Below, piece by piece: positions 9,039-19,196 of a stretch of 64,000 bases of DNA. The position numbers were made by a program, and so were the translations under genes. Source of the DNA: Crenothrix sp. D3 (GTDB lineage: Bacteria; Pseudomonadota; Gammaproteobacteria; Methylococcales; Methylomonadaceae). The notes beneath the pieces are model-generated. The model was not told where the DNA came from. It searched no databases and saw only the letters and a program-made list of their open reading frames with translations. The stretch spans positions 1 through 64,000 of the forward strand of contig MBQZ01000018.1 in the NCBI GenBank assembly GCA_002134785.1, in the 5' to 3' direction. Position 1 is the stretch's first letter. The number at the start of each line of letters is the position of its first letter.

Positions 9039-9530
9039 CTATTCTTGATTCCAAGATTTTTTGTTATAACCTAAAAAACGAGCTGCCGCTCGCTCTTCCT
9101 CACTTAAGTCATTCCACTCAGTGTTTTGAGATGCAGGCGCAGTGCCATTCACCCAAAGTTTACTATTCCAACCTAAAGCACCCCACAATTTTTTCTCATC
9201 CGCTGACAAGTCATCCCAACTTAAATTATCCCAAAATTTCCCTACATTCCCCACAGGTTTGCGTACTTTACTATCTTCTATTTCAGCGTCATCTTTTGAC
9301 GAATCATTTGCTTTCCAACCGACTACTTTATCTATTACTTGCGGTTCATTTGGTGTTGCTACTGATTCGGGAACTTGTTGGTTAGGAGTTACAGGGGTTT
9401 TATTAGCATTTGGTAAATCTTCAGGGCAATCCAAGCCTGGATAGCATTTACCATGAGCAACAGAGACAGTTAATAATAACGCGAAGCCGATGGCAATAGT
9501 TCTAAAATCAAGTATCATTTTTAACCTCAA
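9039..9530 (-). CDS. Secreted hypothetical protein with tandem W-x2-LS-x-[ED]E ... LG[WY] repeats
   Basis: I do not recognise a named family. The 163-residue product has an N-terminal signal peptide (hydrophobic IAIGFALLLTVSVAHG, cleaved near residue 27) followed by KCYPGLDCPEDLP and a low-complexity Pro/Thr/Asn region. The C-terminal half holds two copies of a roughly 25-30 residue motif, each a WxxLS start, an acidic EE/DE pair, a Leu-Gly-Trp/Tyr-Asn centre and a closing Trp (about residues 92-121 and 138-161). Its start codon overlaps the stop of the upstream Tat-exported metalloprotease gene, so the two are translationally coupled and probably work together outside the cytoplasm. Confidence 0.75.
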   Translation of the reverse strand: MRLKMILDFRTIAIGFALLLTVSVAHGKCYPGLDCPEDLPNANKTPVTPNQQVPESVATPNEPQVIDKVVGWKANDSSKDDAEIEDSKVRKPVGNVGKFWDNLSWDDLSADEKKLWGALGWNSKLWVNGTAPASQNTEWNDLSEEERAAARFLGYNKKSWNQE

Positions 9531-10252
9531 ATTGTTATTACTAAATTCATGCCCATTTCAGCGACCTGCTGAATATCGCTATTATTTGTTAAACCAATTT
9601 TATAACCCGCTAACATCACTTGCTCACGTTCTATCGGTGTACCGTGATGATCGGGTGAATTAAAATCGTTATCCCCCAATAAATATAAGCTATCGACAAA
9701 GGCTTTAATATCAATTTCACCACTGCGTAGCCGTTTTAATCCCAAATAATACCCTGCTAAATAATCGGCGTGCAGTTCTAATAATCTATCTGTGCTTTGT
9801 GATTGAGTCAAAAGTGAATAAAACTTGCTTTGGTATTGAAAAATATGCCCAAATTCATGCGCCATAATACCCGCTACCGCTAAACCGCCCCATTCATTAC
9901 TTGCTAATTCATCAGATAACAGTTGTTTACCAAAAATCACCGTGCCTTTAGTATTGGGTATCAAATCTTCATCGAGAGCAAACGCATTTTGCCCATCGCT
10001 ATCATCATAAAAACCAAAACCTGGTAACACCTTAAAACTTTCAGCAATATGTGTGAGTTCTAAATTAATACTGCGGTCTAGGTCACTATTACCAGAGGTT
10101 CTGAACATCTCAATACCATTCGCTTGCAGTCCACCGCGTAATGAACAAGCTCTGGGTGAGTTGCTGGTACGCGCACAAACGTGTCGGCTACATAATAAAG
10201 CCGCCGAGAATAACGCAGTATTTTTTAAAAATTGTCTACGGTTTGAATTCAT
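9527..10252 (-). CDS. Tat-exported zinc metalloprotease (HEFGH motif)
   Basis: The 241-residue protein starts MNSNRRQFLKN, a twin-arginine signal, followed by a hydrophobic stretch and an Ala-Arg cleavage region near residue 28. HEFGH at 132-136 is a gluzincin zinc site with catalytic Glu. The ELHADYLAGYYLG segment about 25 residues later can supply the third, Glu, ligand, as in M48-like proteases. It should act in the periplasm or be anchored to the membrane. It overlaps the next gene by four bases. The nearest families are M48 or neutral zinc metallopeptidases; the substrate is unknown. Confidence 0.82.
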   Translation of the reverse strand: MNSNRRQFLKNTALFSAALLCSRHVCARTSNSPRACSLRGGLQANGIEMFRTSGNSDLDRSINLELTHIAESFKVLPGFGFYDDSDGQNAFALDEDLIPNTKGTVIFGKQLLSDELASNEWGGLAVAGIMAHEFGHIFQYQSKFYSLLTQSQSTDRLLELHADYLAGYYLGLKRLRSGEIDIKAFVDSLYLLGDNDFNSPDHHGTPIEREQVMLAGYKIGLTNNSDIQQVAEMGMNLVITI

Positions 10253-10274
10253 GGTTTGCCTCCCTCAATAGAAC

Positions 10275-10307
10275 AAATCTTTCAGGTTTTTAAAACCTGA
10301 AAGATTT
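10275..10307. terminator. Perfect 16-bp-stem palindrome downstream of alaS
   Basis: AAATCTTTCAGGTTTT (10275-10290) and AAAACCTGAAAGATTT (10292-10307) form a perfect inverted repeat with a one-base centre. It lies 20 bases past the alaS stop on the minus strand and can act as a terminator. Its perfect symmetry also fits a dispersed palindromic repeat. Confidence 0.7.
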
Positions 10308-10327
10308 AGCTTTCGTCTCAATGCAGA

Positions 10328-12940
10328 TTACGCGCCTAATCGCTCTTGCACCCACGCCGACACCCCCGCCAACGCACCCGCTAATGCCGCTGGATTCGTA
10401 CCACCTGCTTGTGCTAAATCAGGTTTACCGCCGCCTTTACCGCCCACTTGAGTAGCAACGAAATTGACTAAATCACCTGCTTTGACTTTGTTCATTGTAT
10501 CTTTAGAGACTCCAGCAACGAGACTAACTTTATCGCCATCGACAACTGCCAACACGATAGCGCAACTGCCGAGTTTGTTTTTCAATTGGTCTGCCATGTC
10601 GCGTAAGGCTGAAGCGGCAACATCATTGAGTTTAACAGCAAGAACTTTCACACCATTAATTTCAACCGCCTGAGTAATCAGTTCATTACCTGCCGCGCTG
10701 GCAAGTTTTGCGGTTAAGCGTTCGAGTTGTTTTTCTAGGCTACGATTTTTTTCTAATAATTGTTCAACTTTTTCAGCGGTTTTGTCCGTTGGACTTTTTA
10801 ATAAGCCTGCAATGCTAGTCAAGGCGGTATCACGGTCAGCTAACCACTCAATACAGCCGCCGCCTGTGACAGCTTCAATACGACGCACACCTGCGGCAAC
10901 ACCTGTTTCACTGATAATTTTGAAACAACCAATATCCCCTGCCCTGTCAACGTGCGTACCACCACAGAGTTCAGTGGAGAATTCGCCAATTTTTAATACC
11001 CGTACTTCCGCCCCGTATTTTTCACCGAATAATGCCATTGCACCCGCTTTGACTGCGTCATCTTTTGCCATGACTTGGGCTGACACTGGGTTATTTAGAC
11101 GAATTTGTTCATTAACTAACTGTTCAAGTATTCTGATTTGTTCATCTGTCACAGGTTCAAAATGTGAAAAGTCGAAACGTAGGCGTTCAGTATTCACTAA
11201 TGAACCTTTTTGCGTGACGTGTTCTCCTAGCGTTTTCCGTAATGCAGCATGAAGTATGTGCGTGGCAGAATGATTAAGTTCTGTGGCTTTACGCGCCGCC
11301 GCGTTGACGGTGGTGAGCGCGGTTTGCCCTGTACTTAATGCCCCTGAAACCAGCTTACCTTTGTGCAGAAATAACGTGCCGCTTTGTTTTTGGGTATCGC
11401 TGACTTCAAACACCGCACCTGCAACAACAATTTGTCCGCTGTCACCAATTTGACCGCCTGATTCAGCATAAAATGGCGTTTTATCCAGCACCACTAAACC
11501 TTCTTCGCCTGCATTCAAATGGTCAACGGCTTGCCCTTGTTGATACAGCGCGACGATGTGCGCGGTGTCATCAAGGTGGTCGTAACCTGTAAATTCGGTT
11601 TGGCTATCGAGTTTAATATTTTGATGATAATCGCCACCAAAACTACTGGCTGAACGCGCTCTATCACGTTGCGCATTCATAGCGATTTCAAAACCTGCGT
11701 GGTCAACGGTTAGATTATTTTCACGGGCAAAATCAGCCGTTAAATCGACTGGGAAGCCGTAAGTGTCATAAAGTTGGAACACCACATCACCTGAAATCAC
11801 CGTGCCGTGCAGTTTAGCCACACAAGCTTCCAGTATTTTCATGCCCTGCCCTAGCGTTTCGGCAAAACGTTGTTCTTCTTTTTGTAACACACGTTCGACT
11901 TGGGCTTGGTTGGCTTTGAGTTCAGGGAAAGCCTCGCCCATTTCTTCAACTAAAGGCGCGACTAATTGATAAAAGAAGACATCTTGAATGCCTAAACGGT
12001 AGCCGTGACGAATGGCGCGGCGAATAATGCGGCGTAATACATAACCGCGTCCTTCGTTAGACGGCATCACACCATCGGCAATTAAAAATGCGCACGAACG
12101 AATGTGATCGGCAATCACGCGCAACGAGCTTTGATTTAAATCCGTGGTGTCAGCTAAACGCGCAGCCGCTGTCAGTAATTTTTGAAATAAATCAATTTCA
12201 TAATTGCTGTGTACGCCTTGCACGACAGCGGCAATGCGCTCTAAGCCCATGCCCGTATCAACCGACGGTTTTGGTAATGGCGTGAGTGTGCCATCCATCG
12301 AACGGTCATACTGCATAAACACCAGATTCCACACTTCGATATAACGGTCACCGTCTTCATCGGGAGTCCCTGGTGGGCCACCTGCAATATGTTCACCGTG
12401 ATCGTAAAATATTTCGGTACAAGGCCCGCAAGGCCCCGTATCTCCCATAGACCAAAAATTATCTTTCGCGCCGATTTTAGATAAGCGATTTTTATCGACA
12501 CCAATCTCTTCTAACCAAATTTGTTCGGCTTCTGCGTCTTCTTCAAATACTGTCACCCATAATTTTTCGGCAGGAATATCTAACTCTTTGGTTAAAAAAT
12601 CCCACGCATAATGAATTGCGTCTTTTTTGAAATAATCGCCAAAGCTGAAATTGCCCAGCATTTCAAAAAACGTGTGATGCCGTGCAGTGTAGCCGACGTT
12701 TTCTAAGTCGTTATGCTTACCGCCTGCGCGAACACAGCGTTGGCTAGTAGTCGCTTTGGTGAACTCGCGCTGTTCACGACCTAAAAACACGTCTTTAAAC
12801 TGCACCATGCCTGCATTAGTAAATAATAGTGTGGGATCATTAGCTGGAATCAGTGAACTGGAGGCTTCTACTGCATGGCCGCGTTGTTGAAAGAAGTCTA
12901 AGAAAGCGGAGCGCAATTCTGCGCTAGTCATTTTTTTCAT
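10328..12940 (-). CDS. alaS: Alanyl-tRNA synthetase
   Basis: The 870-residue length and motifs are those of bacterial AlaRS. The class II core has [20 protein letters not shown] and [18 protein letters not shown]. The editing domain has zinc-binding [11 protein letters not shown] and CGGTHV. A Gly-rich C-Ala domain ends the protein ([15 protein letters not shown]). It charges tRNA-Ala and edits mischarged Ser and Gly. It lies 28 bases downstream of recX in the conserved recA-recX-alaS order. Confidence 0.98.
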   Translation of the reverse strand: MKKMTSAELRSAFLDFFQQRGHAVEASSSLIPANDPTLLFTNAGMVQFKDVFLGREQREFTKATTSQRCVRAGGKHNDLENVGYTARHHTFFEMLGNFSFGDYFKKDAIHYAWDFLTKELDIPAEKLWVTVFEEDAEAEQIWLEEIGVDKNRLSKIGAKDNFWSMGDTGPCGPCTEIFYDHGEHIAGGPPGTPDEDGDRYIEVWNLVFMQYDRSMDGTLTPLPKPSVDTGMGLERIAAVVQGVHSNYEIDLFQKLLTAAARLADTTDLNQSSLRVIADHIRSCAFLIADGVMPSNEGRGYVLRRIIRRAIRHGYRLGIQDVFFYQLVAPLVEEMGEAFPELKANQAQVERVLQKEEQRFAETLGQGMKILEACVAKLHGTVISGDVVFQLYDTYGFPVDLTADFARENNLTVDHAGFEIAMNAQRDRARSASSFGGDYHQNIKLDSQTEFTGYDHLDDTAHIVALYQQGQAVDHLNAGEEGLVVLDKTPFYAESGGQIGDSGQIVVAGAVFEVSDTQKQSGTLFLHKGKLVSGALSTGQTALTTVNAAARKATELNHSATHILHAALRKTLGEHVTQKGSLVNTERLRFDFSHFEPVTDEQIRILEQLVNEQIRLNNPVSAQVMAKDDAVKAGAMALFGEKYGAEVRVLKIGEFSTELCGGTHVDRAGDIGCFKIISETGVAAGVRRIEAVTGGGCIEWLADRDTALTSIAGLLKSPTDKTAEKVEQLLEKNRSLEKQLERLTAKLASAAGNELITQAVEINGVKVLAVKLNDVAASALRDMADQLKNKLGSCAIVLAVVDGDKVSLVAGVSKDTMNKVKAGDLVNFVATQVGGKGGGKPDLAQAGGTNPAALAGALAGVSAWVQERLGA

Positions 12941-12968
12941 GGTAATCAGGATGTTAAAGGTGGAAGAC

Positions 12969-13457
12969 TTAGATAAACTGAATGTTTAAGTGGTGGTATA
13001 AAGCAGTAATCAGCGTATTTGAAAAACCGCGCTGCATTAAAAAACGACAGCGTTTAGCCCATTCTGAACGGCTTAAACGCGTGTTTTTGTCATATTTTTT
13101 GTGATACAACTGTTCGAGTAATTCTAGCCAACTATCGGCAAACGCGAGCATGATATTATCAATATTAACTGCATTCACGCCATTTTGTTTAAGTTCATAG
13201 CTAATAGCGATTGCTCCGTAGCCTTTTTGCAGGCGATGCCGCGTATAACTTTCTGCATATCGAGTATCACTTTGCCAACCTTGATTAGCTAATTCTTCAA
13301 TCACAGGCAGGCTATCATTTTTGCTAAAGCCTTTTGCCATCAATTTAATTAGCAATTCTTTTTGGCTATGTTCTCTACGCATTAACAAACGCAAGCAACT
13401 ATCTTTTATTTGCTTAGAGGCGCAATCCGTTACGTCTCTACTCGCATCTAGCCCCAT
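12969..13457 (-). CDS. recX: Regulatory protein RecX
   Basis: The 162-residue protein has the helical repeats of Rec[22 protein letters not shown], then [21 protein letters not shown] and [15 protein letters not shown] near the C-terminus. RecX binds RecA filaments and limits their growth and ATPase. The gene starts only six bases after the recA stop, so it is probably translated from the same transcript. Confidence 0.92.
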   Translation of the reverse strand: MGLDASRDVTDCASKQIKDSCLRLLMRREHSQKELLIKLMAKGFSKNDSLPVIEELANQGWQSDTRYAESYTRHRLQKGYGAIAISYELKQNGVNAVNIDNIMLAFADSWLELLEQLYHKKYDKNTRLSRSEWAKRCRFLMQRGFSNTLITALYHHLNIQFI

Positions 13458-13463
13458 AAAGGC

Positions 13464-14501
13464 TTACAAATTTTCGTCATCTTCTGGTTCAAGTTCTTCA
13501 ACAGCAACCAGTGGTTTTTTAAAGGCTTCTGCTCTAATTTTGGCTTCGATTTCTTTGGCTTTTTCAGGATTGTCTTTCAGGAAGGTTTTAACATTGTCCT
13601 TACCCTGCCCGATTTTGTCACTGCCATAGCTATACCACGAACCTGCTTTTTGAATAAAGCCGTAACTTACGCCTAAATCAACTAATTCGCCTGCAAATGA
13701 AATACCTTCGCCGTATAAAATTTCAAACTCAGCTTGTTTAAATGGCGGTGCCACTTTATTTTTCACCACTTTAACGCGGGTTTCATTACCGATAACTTCA
13801 TCGCCTTTTTTCACTGAACCAATGCGACGAATATCTAAACGCACCGAAGCATAAAATTTCAGCGCGTTGCCCCCTGTGGTGGTTTCTGGCGAACCAAACA
13901 TCACGCCTATTTTCATACGGATTTGGTTAATAAAAATAACCAGTGTATTCGAGCGTTTAATATTCGCCGTCAATTTACGCAAGGCTTGTGACATCAGCCG
14001 AGCTTGTAAGCCCATGTGCGAGTCACCCATATCGCCTTCAATTTCAGCTTTAGGCGTGAGTGCAGCAACTGAGTCAACCACGACAATATCAACCGCACCT
14101 GAGCGTACCAGCATATCAACAATTTCTAAGGCTTGCTCACCTGTATCAGGTTGAGATACCAGTAAATCATCAACATTAACCCCTAATCTTCCTGCATAAT
14201 TACAATCCAATGCGTGTTCAGCATCAACAAATGCCGCCACACCGCCCAGCTTCTGCATTTCGGCAATCACTTGTAACGTCAACGTAGTTTTACCTGAAGA
14301 TTCAGGTCCATAAATTTCAACTACACGACCACGCGGCAGACCGCCAACCCCTAAAGCAATATCCAAACCTAACGAACCTGTTGAAACCACATCAATATCT
14401 CGCGCGGTGACATCGCCCATCCGCATGACTGAGCCTTTGCCAAACTGCTTTTCTATTTGCATTAATGCCGCGCTTAGTGCTTTCTTTTTGTTGTCATCCA
14501 T
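13464..14501 (-). CDS. recA: Recombinase RecA
   Basis: I choose the ATG at 14501, giving 345 residues starting [20 protein letters not shown] as in other RecA proteins. An AGGG ribosome binding site lies eight bases upstream, while an in-frame ATG at 14540 would add 13 unconserved residues. Walker A is GPESSGKT, Walker B is [12 protein letters not shown], and the L2 region has [17 protein letters not shown]. The tail is acidic ([11 protein letters not shown]). It promotes strand exchange in repair and LexA cleavage in the SOS response. I saw no clear CTGT-N8-ACAG LexA box upstream. Confidence 0.97.
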   Translation of the reverse strand: MDDNKKKALSAALMQIEKQFGKGSVMRMGDVTARDIDVVSTGSLGLDIALGVGGLPRGRVVEIYGPESSGKTTLTLQVIAEMQKLGGVAAFVDAEHALDCNYAGRLGVNVDDLLVSQPDTGEQALEIVDMLVRSGAVDIVVVDSVAALTPKAEIEGDMGDSHMGLQARLMSQALRKLTANIKRSNTLVIFINQIRMKIGVMFGSPETTTGGNALKFYASVRLDIRRIGSVKKGDEVIGNETRVKVVKNKVAPPFKQAEFEILYGEGISFAGELVDLGVSYGFIQKAGSWYSYGSDKIGQGKDNVKTFLKDNPEKAKEIEAKIRAEAFKKPLVAVEELEPEDDENL

Positions 14502-14540
14502 TGCTATTGCCCTGTGTGTAAAAAATGCCTTCATTATCAC

Positions 14541-14842
14541 ATACCGATAGGGGTTCGGATAGTGTTCATTTAGTTACATTAAAGCCATTTAAATACAAAG
14601 TGAGTCTTGTTTGACCATTAAAAAAAACGGTTATAATCGCTCGTTTTAAGTTATATAGGCTAGTACCAACTTGTACAGAATGTGTTGGATTACGTTATTT
14701 CACTAGAGCTAACGCACAATAAAATGATACCGTTCGTGGTGATCTTGCCGAACCTGATTCACACTTCGACAAGCTCAGTGCGAACGGTTTTGTAATCACT
14801 TTATCCACGATTAGCTATATGTTAATTATGAACAGACGGATA
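14541..14842. other. Intergenic region upstream of recA, with a palindromic repeat
   Basis: About 300 bases without a gene lie between recA and sufU. The region must hold the recA promoter, but I cannot place it with confidence. A GTAC-containing inverted repeat (AGTACCAACTTGTACA, near 14661) is present, and a REP-like palindrome occupies 14730-14787. No tRNA or small ORF with a ribosome binding site was found. Confidence 0.6.
14730..14787. repeat. REP-like imperfect palindrome with CCGTTCG ... CGAACGG ends
   Basis: The outer arms CCGTTCG (14730-14736) and CGAACGG (14781-14787) are complementary. The inner parts include CTTGCCGAA and TTCGACAAGCTCAGTGCGAA. The TTCGACAAGCTCAGTGCGAACGG type of motif is a widely scattered repeat in bacterial genomes. 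It lies downstream of the sufU stop region and may influence transcript ends. Confidence 0.7.
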
Positions 14843-15295
14843 CTATTCAGTAGAAATAGCTTGTTGCTCATTTTTTAACGCCGCATCTAAGGTATGCCAA
14901 GCTAAAGTCGCACATTTCACCCGCGCAGGATACTCACGCACCCCCGCCAATACCGCCAATTTCCCGACAGCAGCCAAATTAATATGCTCTTCTTTGCCCG
15001 TGGTCATTTCGTGAAATAGCTTAAATAACGCCTCCGCCTCCGCCTCCGTTTTACCTTTCACAATCTCCGTCATCAACGACACCGACGCGGTAGAAATCGC
15101 ACACCCCGACCCCTGAAAACTCGCATCTTCAATAATATCGCCATTCATTTTTAAAAACAGCGTCAAACGATCGCCGCATAAAGGATTAAACCCCTCCACT
15201 TGTCGGTCAGCGTTATCCATTACCCGAAAATTTCGCGGGTTACGGTTGTGGTCAAAAATCACCTCTTGATAAAGGTCGCGTAGGTCTTCAAACAT
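14843..15295 (-). CDS. sufU: SufU-type iron-sulfur cluster scaffold/sulfur acceptor
   Basis: The 150-residue protein begins MFEDLRDLYQEVIFDHNRNPRNF, typical of SufU/IscU. The conserved cysteines are in NPLCGDRL, QGSGCAIS and RVKCATLAWHTL. The insertion between the second and third cysteines and the CGD motif favour SufU over IscU. It accepts sulfur from SufS. It is the last gene of the suf cluster on this strand, 76 bases after sufS with a palindrome between them. SufE and SufA are not in the window. Confidence 0.92.
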   Translation of the reverse strand: MFEDLRDLYQEVIFDHNRNPRNFRVMDNADRQVEGFNPLCGDRLTLFLKMNGDIIEDASFQGSGCAISTASVSLMTEIVKGKTEAEAEALFKLFHEMTTGKEEHINLAAVGKLAVLAGVREYPARVKCATLAWHTLDAALKNEQQAISTE

Positions 15296-15325
15296 AAATA
15301 TTCTCTGTAAAAATAAAAACTAACG

Positions 15326-15354
15326 GTAGAGACGTTGCAATGCAACATCTCTAC
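15326..15354. repeat. Palindrome GTAGAGA ... TCTCTAC between sufS and sufU
   Basis: GTAGAGACGTTGCA (15326-15339) pairs with TGCAACATCTCTAC (15341-15354) with one mismatch. Very similar GTAGAGACGTTGCA palindromes are abundant in other bacteria. It may form an intercistronic hairpin that adjusts sufU relative to sufS. Confidence 0.75.
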
Positions 15355-15371
15355 AATGGCGAATGACAATA

Positions 15372-16592
15372 TCATCCAAACATCGCAATCAAATCCCGAA
15401 TCCCTTTCATCAGCACATCCACTTCTGCCTTCGTATTGTACATGGCAAACGAAGCCCGCGCTGTCGCTGGAACGTGATAAAAATCCATCACAGGCATGGC
15501 GCAATGATGTCCTGCGCGTACCGCTATACCTAAGCTATCGAGCATAGTACCTATATCGTGCGGGTGAATTTTATCCAACACAAACGACAAAATCGCGCCT
15601 TTGTGTTCGGCTTCACCAATAATGCGTAGTCCTTTGATTTGCAGAGCTTGCTCAGTTGCGTAGATCAATAATTCATGCTCATGCGCGGCAATCGCCTCCA
15701 TACCAATCGCGGTTAAATAATCAATCGCCGCGCCTAAACCAATCACATCGGCAATCGCAGGCGTACCCGCTTCAAATTTATGCGGCAAACCTGCGTAAGT
15801 GCTTTTTTCAAAGGTCACGGTTCTAATCATATCGCCGCCACCTTGATACGGCGGCATGGCTTCTAACAAGGCTTGCTTGCCATATAACACGCCGACACCC
15901 GCAGGCGCGTAGAGTTTATGCCCTGAGAATACATAAAAATCACAATCCAAATCCTGCACATCAATCGTGATATGCGGAATCGCTTGTGCGCCATCCACCA
16001 ACACGGGAATATTTTTCGCGTGGGCGGTGGCAATCATGGCTTTCACGGGATTAATCGTTCCCAGCGCATTAGACATTTGTGTAATCGCCACCAGTTTGGT
16101 TTTATCGCTGAGCAGTTTTTCAAACTCGCCCGCAATTAACTCGCCCTGAGTGTTCATCGGAATAACTTTTAATACCGCGCCTGTTTGCTCGCACAACATT
16201 TGCCAAGGCACAATATTAGCGTGATGCTCCATTGCGGTGATAAGTATTTCATCCCCCGCCTGCACATTGGTTTTACCGTAAGTTTGCGCGACTAAATTAA
16301 TCGCCTCAGTCGCACCACGGACAAAAATAATTTCTTTGTCGCTGTTGGCATTAATAAAGGTTTTAACTTTATCTCGCGCCGCTTCAAATTGATCGGTTGC
16401 CCGAATGCTTAAGGTATGTACGCCTCGATGAATATTGGCGTAACTATGGCTATAACAGTCAACAATACTATCAATAACCGCTTGCGGTTTTTGACAGGTC
16501 GCGGCATTGTCTAAATACACCAGCGGTTTATTGCGGATTTTTTCAGCCAAAATGGGGAAATCGGCACGGATTTGCTCTATGGGATAATTCAT
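15372..16592 (-). CDS. sufS: Cysteine desulfurase SufS
   Basis: The 406-residue PLP enzyme has class II desulfurase features: LVYLDNAATCQKP near the N-terminus, EHHANIVPWQ, the PLP-binding lysine in FSGHKLYAPAG, and the active-site cysteine in RAGHHCAMPVMDF. It takes sulfur from cysteine and passes it to SufU. It lies downstream of a DUF2721 gene and upstream of sufU in the suf cluster. Confidence 0.96.
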   Translation of the reverse strand: MNYPIEQIRADFPILAEKIRNKPLVYLDNAATCQKPQAVIDSIVDCYSHSYANIHRGVHTLSIRATDQFEAARDKVKTFINANSDKEIIFVRGATEAINLVAQTYGKTNVQAGDEILITAMEHHANIVPWQMLCEQTGAVLKVIPMNTQGELIAGEFEKLLSDKTKLVAITQMSNALGTINPVKAMIATAHAKNIPVLVDGAQAIPHITIDVQDLDCDFYVFSGHKLYAPAGVGVLYGKQALLEAMPPYQGGGDMIRTVTFEKSTYAGLPHKFEAGTPAIADVIGLGAAIDYLTAIGMEAIAAHEHELLIYATEQALQIKGLRIIGEAEHKGAILSFVLDKIHPHDIGTMLDSLGIAVRAGHHCAMPVMDFYHVPATARASFAMYNTKAEVDVLMKGIRDLIAMFG

Positions 16593-16613
16593 ATTATTCA
16601 GTCAATAATGTTG

Positions 16614-17090
16614 TTATGGATTTTCGTCAGCGAAGTCTAGCGAATCAATTAAATCATACAATTTTTCTTCCTCTTTTACCGAGGTTAAAGCAATCGCCAC
16701 TTCGGAAATATAAAACACCATGCCAACCAGCATGGACAATACCGACAGCACAAATAAAATCACGGCAAGCACTAATACATCGGGTGCATATAAGCCCAAA
16801 CCTAATAATAAACAGGTCATCATCACGCCAATCGTACCGAGCAACATATAAAAAAACGCATTTTTAATTTTATTTGCTCGCAATTCAATGGAATCAATTT
16901 GCGATTGCAACGCCACCGCTTCCTGTTTTTTACCTGCCCGTGCCGCCAAATGTTTCTCGCGCCGAAATACTCGCAAGCGCGACACCATGCCCATCAAACG
17001 GGTATTAATTGATAATATCAATAACCCCGCCGCCGATATAAAAATCGCAGGTGCAACAAAGGCTTGAAATAATTCTAACTTAGTCAACAT
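16614..17090 (-). CDS. DUF2721 family membrane protein
   Basis: The 158-residue protein matches DUF2721 in layout. An N-terminal membrane segment (FVAPAIFISAAGLLILSI) is followed by a basic cytoplasmic stretch with RLRVFRREKH. Two further hydrophobic segments occupy about 80-103 and 105-133. Its start overlaps the end of sufD by 11 bases, so it is translationally coupled within the suf operon. DUF2721 has no established function. Confidence 0.85.
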   Translation of the reverse strand: MLTKLELFQAFVAPAIFISAAGLLILSINTRLMGMVSRLRVFRREKHLAARAGKKQEAVALQSQIDSIELRANKIKNAFFYMLLGTIGVMMTCLLLGLGLYAPDVLVLAVILFVLSVLSMLVGMVFYISEVAIALTSVKEEEKLYDLIDSLDFADENP

Positions 17091-18345
17091 AACTATCTTG
17101 TGGAAAATGCTGTAATAATAATTTCAATAGCATGGATTTTAATGATAATAAAGTGATTTTATCGACCATTTCATTTGCAAATGCAAAGGTTAAAATATGA
17201 CGTGCAGTTTCTACATCAATACCGCGTGATTGCAAATAAAAAATAGATTTATCGTCTAATTGTCCAACCGTTACCCCATGCCCACATTTCACATCATCAG
17301 CATAGATTTCTAATTGCGGTTTAGTATCGGCTTCGGCATCACTGGATAATAATAAATTACGATTATTCATAGTCGAATCAGTTTTTTGCGCGTCTTCGGC
17401 AACAATAACTCGCCCTTGAAATACTCCCCGCGCTCTATCATCTAATATCCCTTTATATAACTCGCGACTAATACCGTGTGGTTTATTATGATTAATACGC
17501 GTGTGATTATCTAAATGTTGCCGTTTTTCCCCTAAATATAAGCCGTTTAATTCACATTCAGCGGCATCGCCTAAATCACTGTGAATATCACTGCGAGCCA
17601 ATAGACTACCAAAAGCAAAATTATGATGGGTAAATCGTGCATTACGCGCTTGTTTAACGTAAGTGCCGCCAAAATGATAGGCTTTATCGGCTTCGCACTG
17701 CACTTTAGTCAGCGTAACAGCGGCACACTCTTCGACAAATACCTCCGTCACAGCGGCAGATAAATACGAATTATCGACACCGACAAAGGTTTCAATCAAC
17801 TCCACTTCTGTCATTTTCTCAGCAATAATTACCGTGCGGGTCGCCGTTAAACTATCGGCTTGCGTAGCAATATGTAACACTTGTATAGGCTTAGCAACGA
17901 CCTGTTTAGCGGCAATCCGCACAAACAAACCATCGGTAAAATGCGCGGTGTTAAACGCCACAAAACCATGCTCCGTAGCACTGACCGCTTGCCCTAACGT
18001 GCGTTGCAACGTCTCAGCTTCTGAGTCCAGCGCGTTCGCCATACTCATGACTGTCATTGCCTCAGGCAAACCGTCCAACACCGATAAATCAGCACGAAAC
18101 TGCCCATCAACGAGCACCAGCGACCACGCATCTTTAAGCTGATAAGCCGTTAAAATATCGCTGACATCAACTGCTGTCTGCGACTCACTGACAGGTAAAA
18201 AGCGTTTCTTTTCAATCGCCGACACATTGGTATAACGCCATTCTTCGGCGCGTGGTGATGGAAAACCCTGTTCGGCAAACTGCGTCAACGCATGATTGCG
18301 TAAGGCTTGTAACCAAGCCGTTTGATTCTTAGCGATTGCGTTCAT
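17080..18345 (-). CDS. sufD: Fe-S cluster assembly protein SufD
   Basis: The 421-residue protein has the SufB/D fold. It shows an N-terminal helical segment with SPRAEEWRYTN, then the beta-helix core and the C-terminal motif IYADDVKCGHGVTVGQLD before SRGIDVETARHILTFAF. SufD forms the SufBC2D scaffold with SufB and SufC. It starts two bases from the sufC stop. Its partner sufB lies about 8.5 kb away on the same strand, beyond a block of unrelated genes. Confidence 0.95.
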   Translation of the reverse strand: MNAIAKNQTAWLQALRNHALTQFAEQGFPSPRAEEWRYTNVSAIEKKRFLPVSESQTAVDVSDILTAYQLKDAWSLVLVDGQFRADLSVLDGLPEAMTVMSMANALDSEAETLQRTLGQAVSATEHGFVAFNTAHFTDGLFVRIAAKQVVAKPIQVLHIATQADSLTATRTVIIAEKMTEVELIETFVGVDNSYLSAAVTEVFVEECAAVTLTKVQCEADKAYHFGGTYVKQARNARFTHHNFAFGSLLARSDIHSDLGDAAECELNGLYLGEKRQHLDNHTRINHNKPHGISRELYKGILDDRARGVFQGRVIVAEDAQKTDSTMNNRNLLLSSDAEADTKPQLEIYADDVKCGHGVTVGQLDDKSIFYLQSRGIDVETARHILTFAFANEMVDKITLLSLKSMLLKLLLQHFPQDSYVD

Positions 18346-18347
18346 AA

Positions 18348-19091
18348 TTAAGCCGCCTCAACCCAACTATAGCCTTTTTCTTCCAATTCCAACGCCAATT
18401 CCGCACCACCTGATTTAACAATCTGACCATGCGCTAACACATGAACATAATCAGGTTTAATATAATCTAATAAGCGTTGATAATGCGTCACCATAATAAA
18501 AGCACGTTCGGGTGAGCGTAAAGAATTAACCCCTTCTGATACTATTTTTAATGCGTCAATATCCAGCCCAGAATCGGTTTCATCGAGAATACACAATTTA
18601 GGCTCTAATATTGCCATTTGTAATATTTCATTACGTTTTTTCTCACCGCCTGAAAAGCCTTCATTTACTGCGCGGTATAAAAACTTTTCATCCATTTCTA
18701 ATAAGCGCACTTTCTCTTTAATCAGCGTTAAAAAATCCATTGCATCCACTTCTGATTGACCGTGATATTTACGCACCGAATTTAACGCCGCTTTTAACAA
18801 ATAAATATTACTCACCCCTGCAATTTCCACAGGGTATTGAAACGCTAAAAATACCCCCTCACGCGCTCTTATTTCAGGTGGCATTTCCAATAAATCTTTA
18901 CCTTGATAAGTGACTGAACCGCCTGTCACCTCATAGCCGCCTTTGCCTGATAAAATATGCGATAAGGTACTTTTACCCGACCCATTAGGTCCCATAATCG
19001 CGTGAATTTCTCCCGCCTTAATCTCAAGGTTAATGCCCTTAAGAATTTGTTTATCGCCGACATTGACGGTTAAATCTTTAATACTTAACAT
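18348..19091 (-). CDS. sufC: Fe-S cluster assembly ATPase SufC
   Basis: The 247-residue ABC-type ATPase has Walker A GPNGSGKST, the signature GFSGGEKKR and Walker B LCILDETDSGLD, followed by VTHYQRLLDYI. These are the SufC hallmarks. It powers the SufBCD scaffold. The start at 19091 has AGGAG five bases upstream. It is the first gene of the right-hand suf half on this strand, and a perfect palindrome lies just upstream of its ribosome binding site. No IscR-like operator was seen in front of it. Confidence 0.97.
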   Translation of the reverse strand: MLSIKDLTVNVGDKQILKGINLEIKAGEIHAIMGPNGSGKSTLSHILSGKGGYEVTGGSVTYQGKDLLEMPPEIRAREGVFLAFQYPVEIAGVSNIYLLKAALNSVRKYHGQSEVDAMDFLTLIKEKVRLLEMDEKFLYRAVNEGFSGGEKKRNEILQMAILEPKLCILDETDSGLDIDALKIVSEGVNSLRSPERAFIMVTHYQRLLDYIKPDYVHVLAHGQIVKSGGAELALELEEKGYSWVEAA

Positions 19092-19110
19092 AAATACTCC
19101 TGATGTGATA

Positions 19111-19141
19111 CGGATAACATCCCTTTAAGGGATGTTATCCG
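19111..19141. repeat. Perfect palindrome in the sufC 5' region
   Basis: CGGATAACATCCCTT (19111-19125) is followed by its complement to 19141. The stem is perfect. It sits between the TolC-like gene stop (19197) and the sufC start (19091). On the minus strand it is not followed by a T run, so it may be a dispersed repeat or weak terminator, or it may shape the sufC leader. Confidence 0.7.
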
Positions 19142-19196
19142 TTAAAAATTAAATCGTTATTTTATTAGGAAACTTTGGCACTAATTCTCAACGGAA

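Noticed and set aside
14611-14637. Plus-strand TTGACC and TATAAT boxes near recA
   Set aside because: The spacer is only 15 bases and no plus-strand gene or RNA follows before convergent sufU, so a promoter is not supported.
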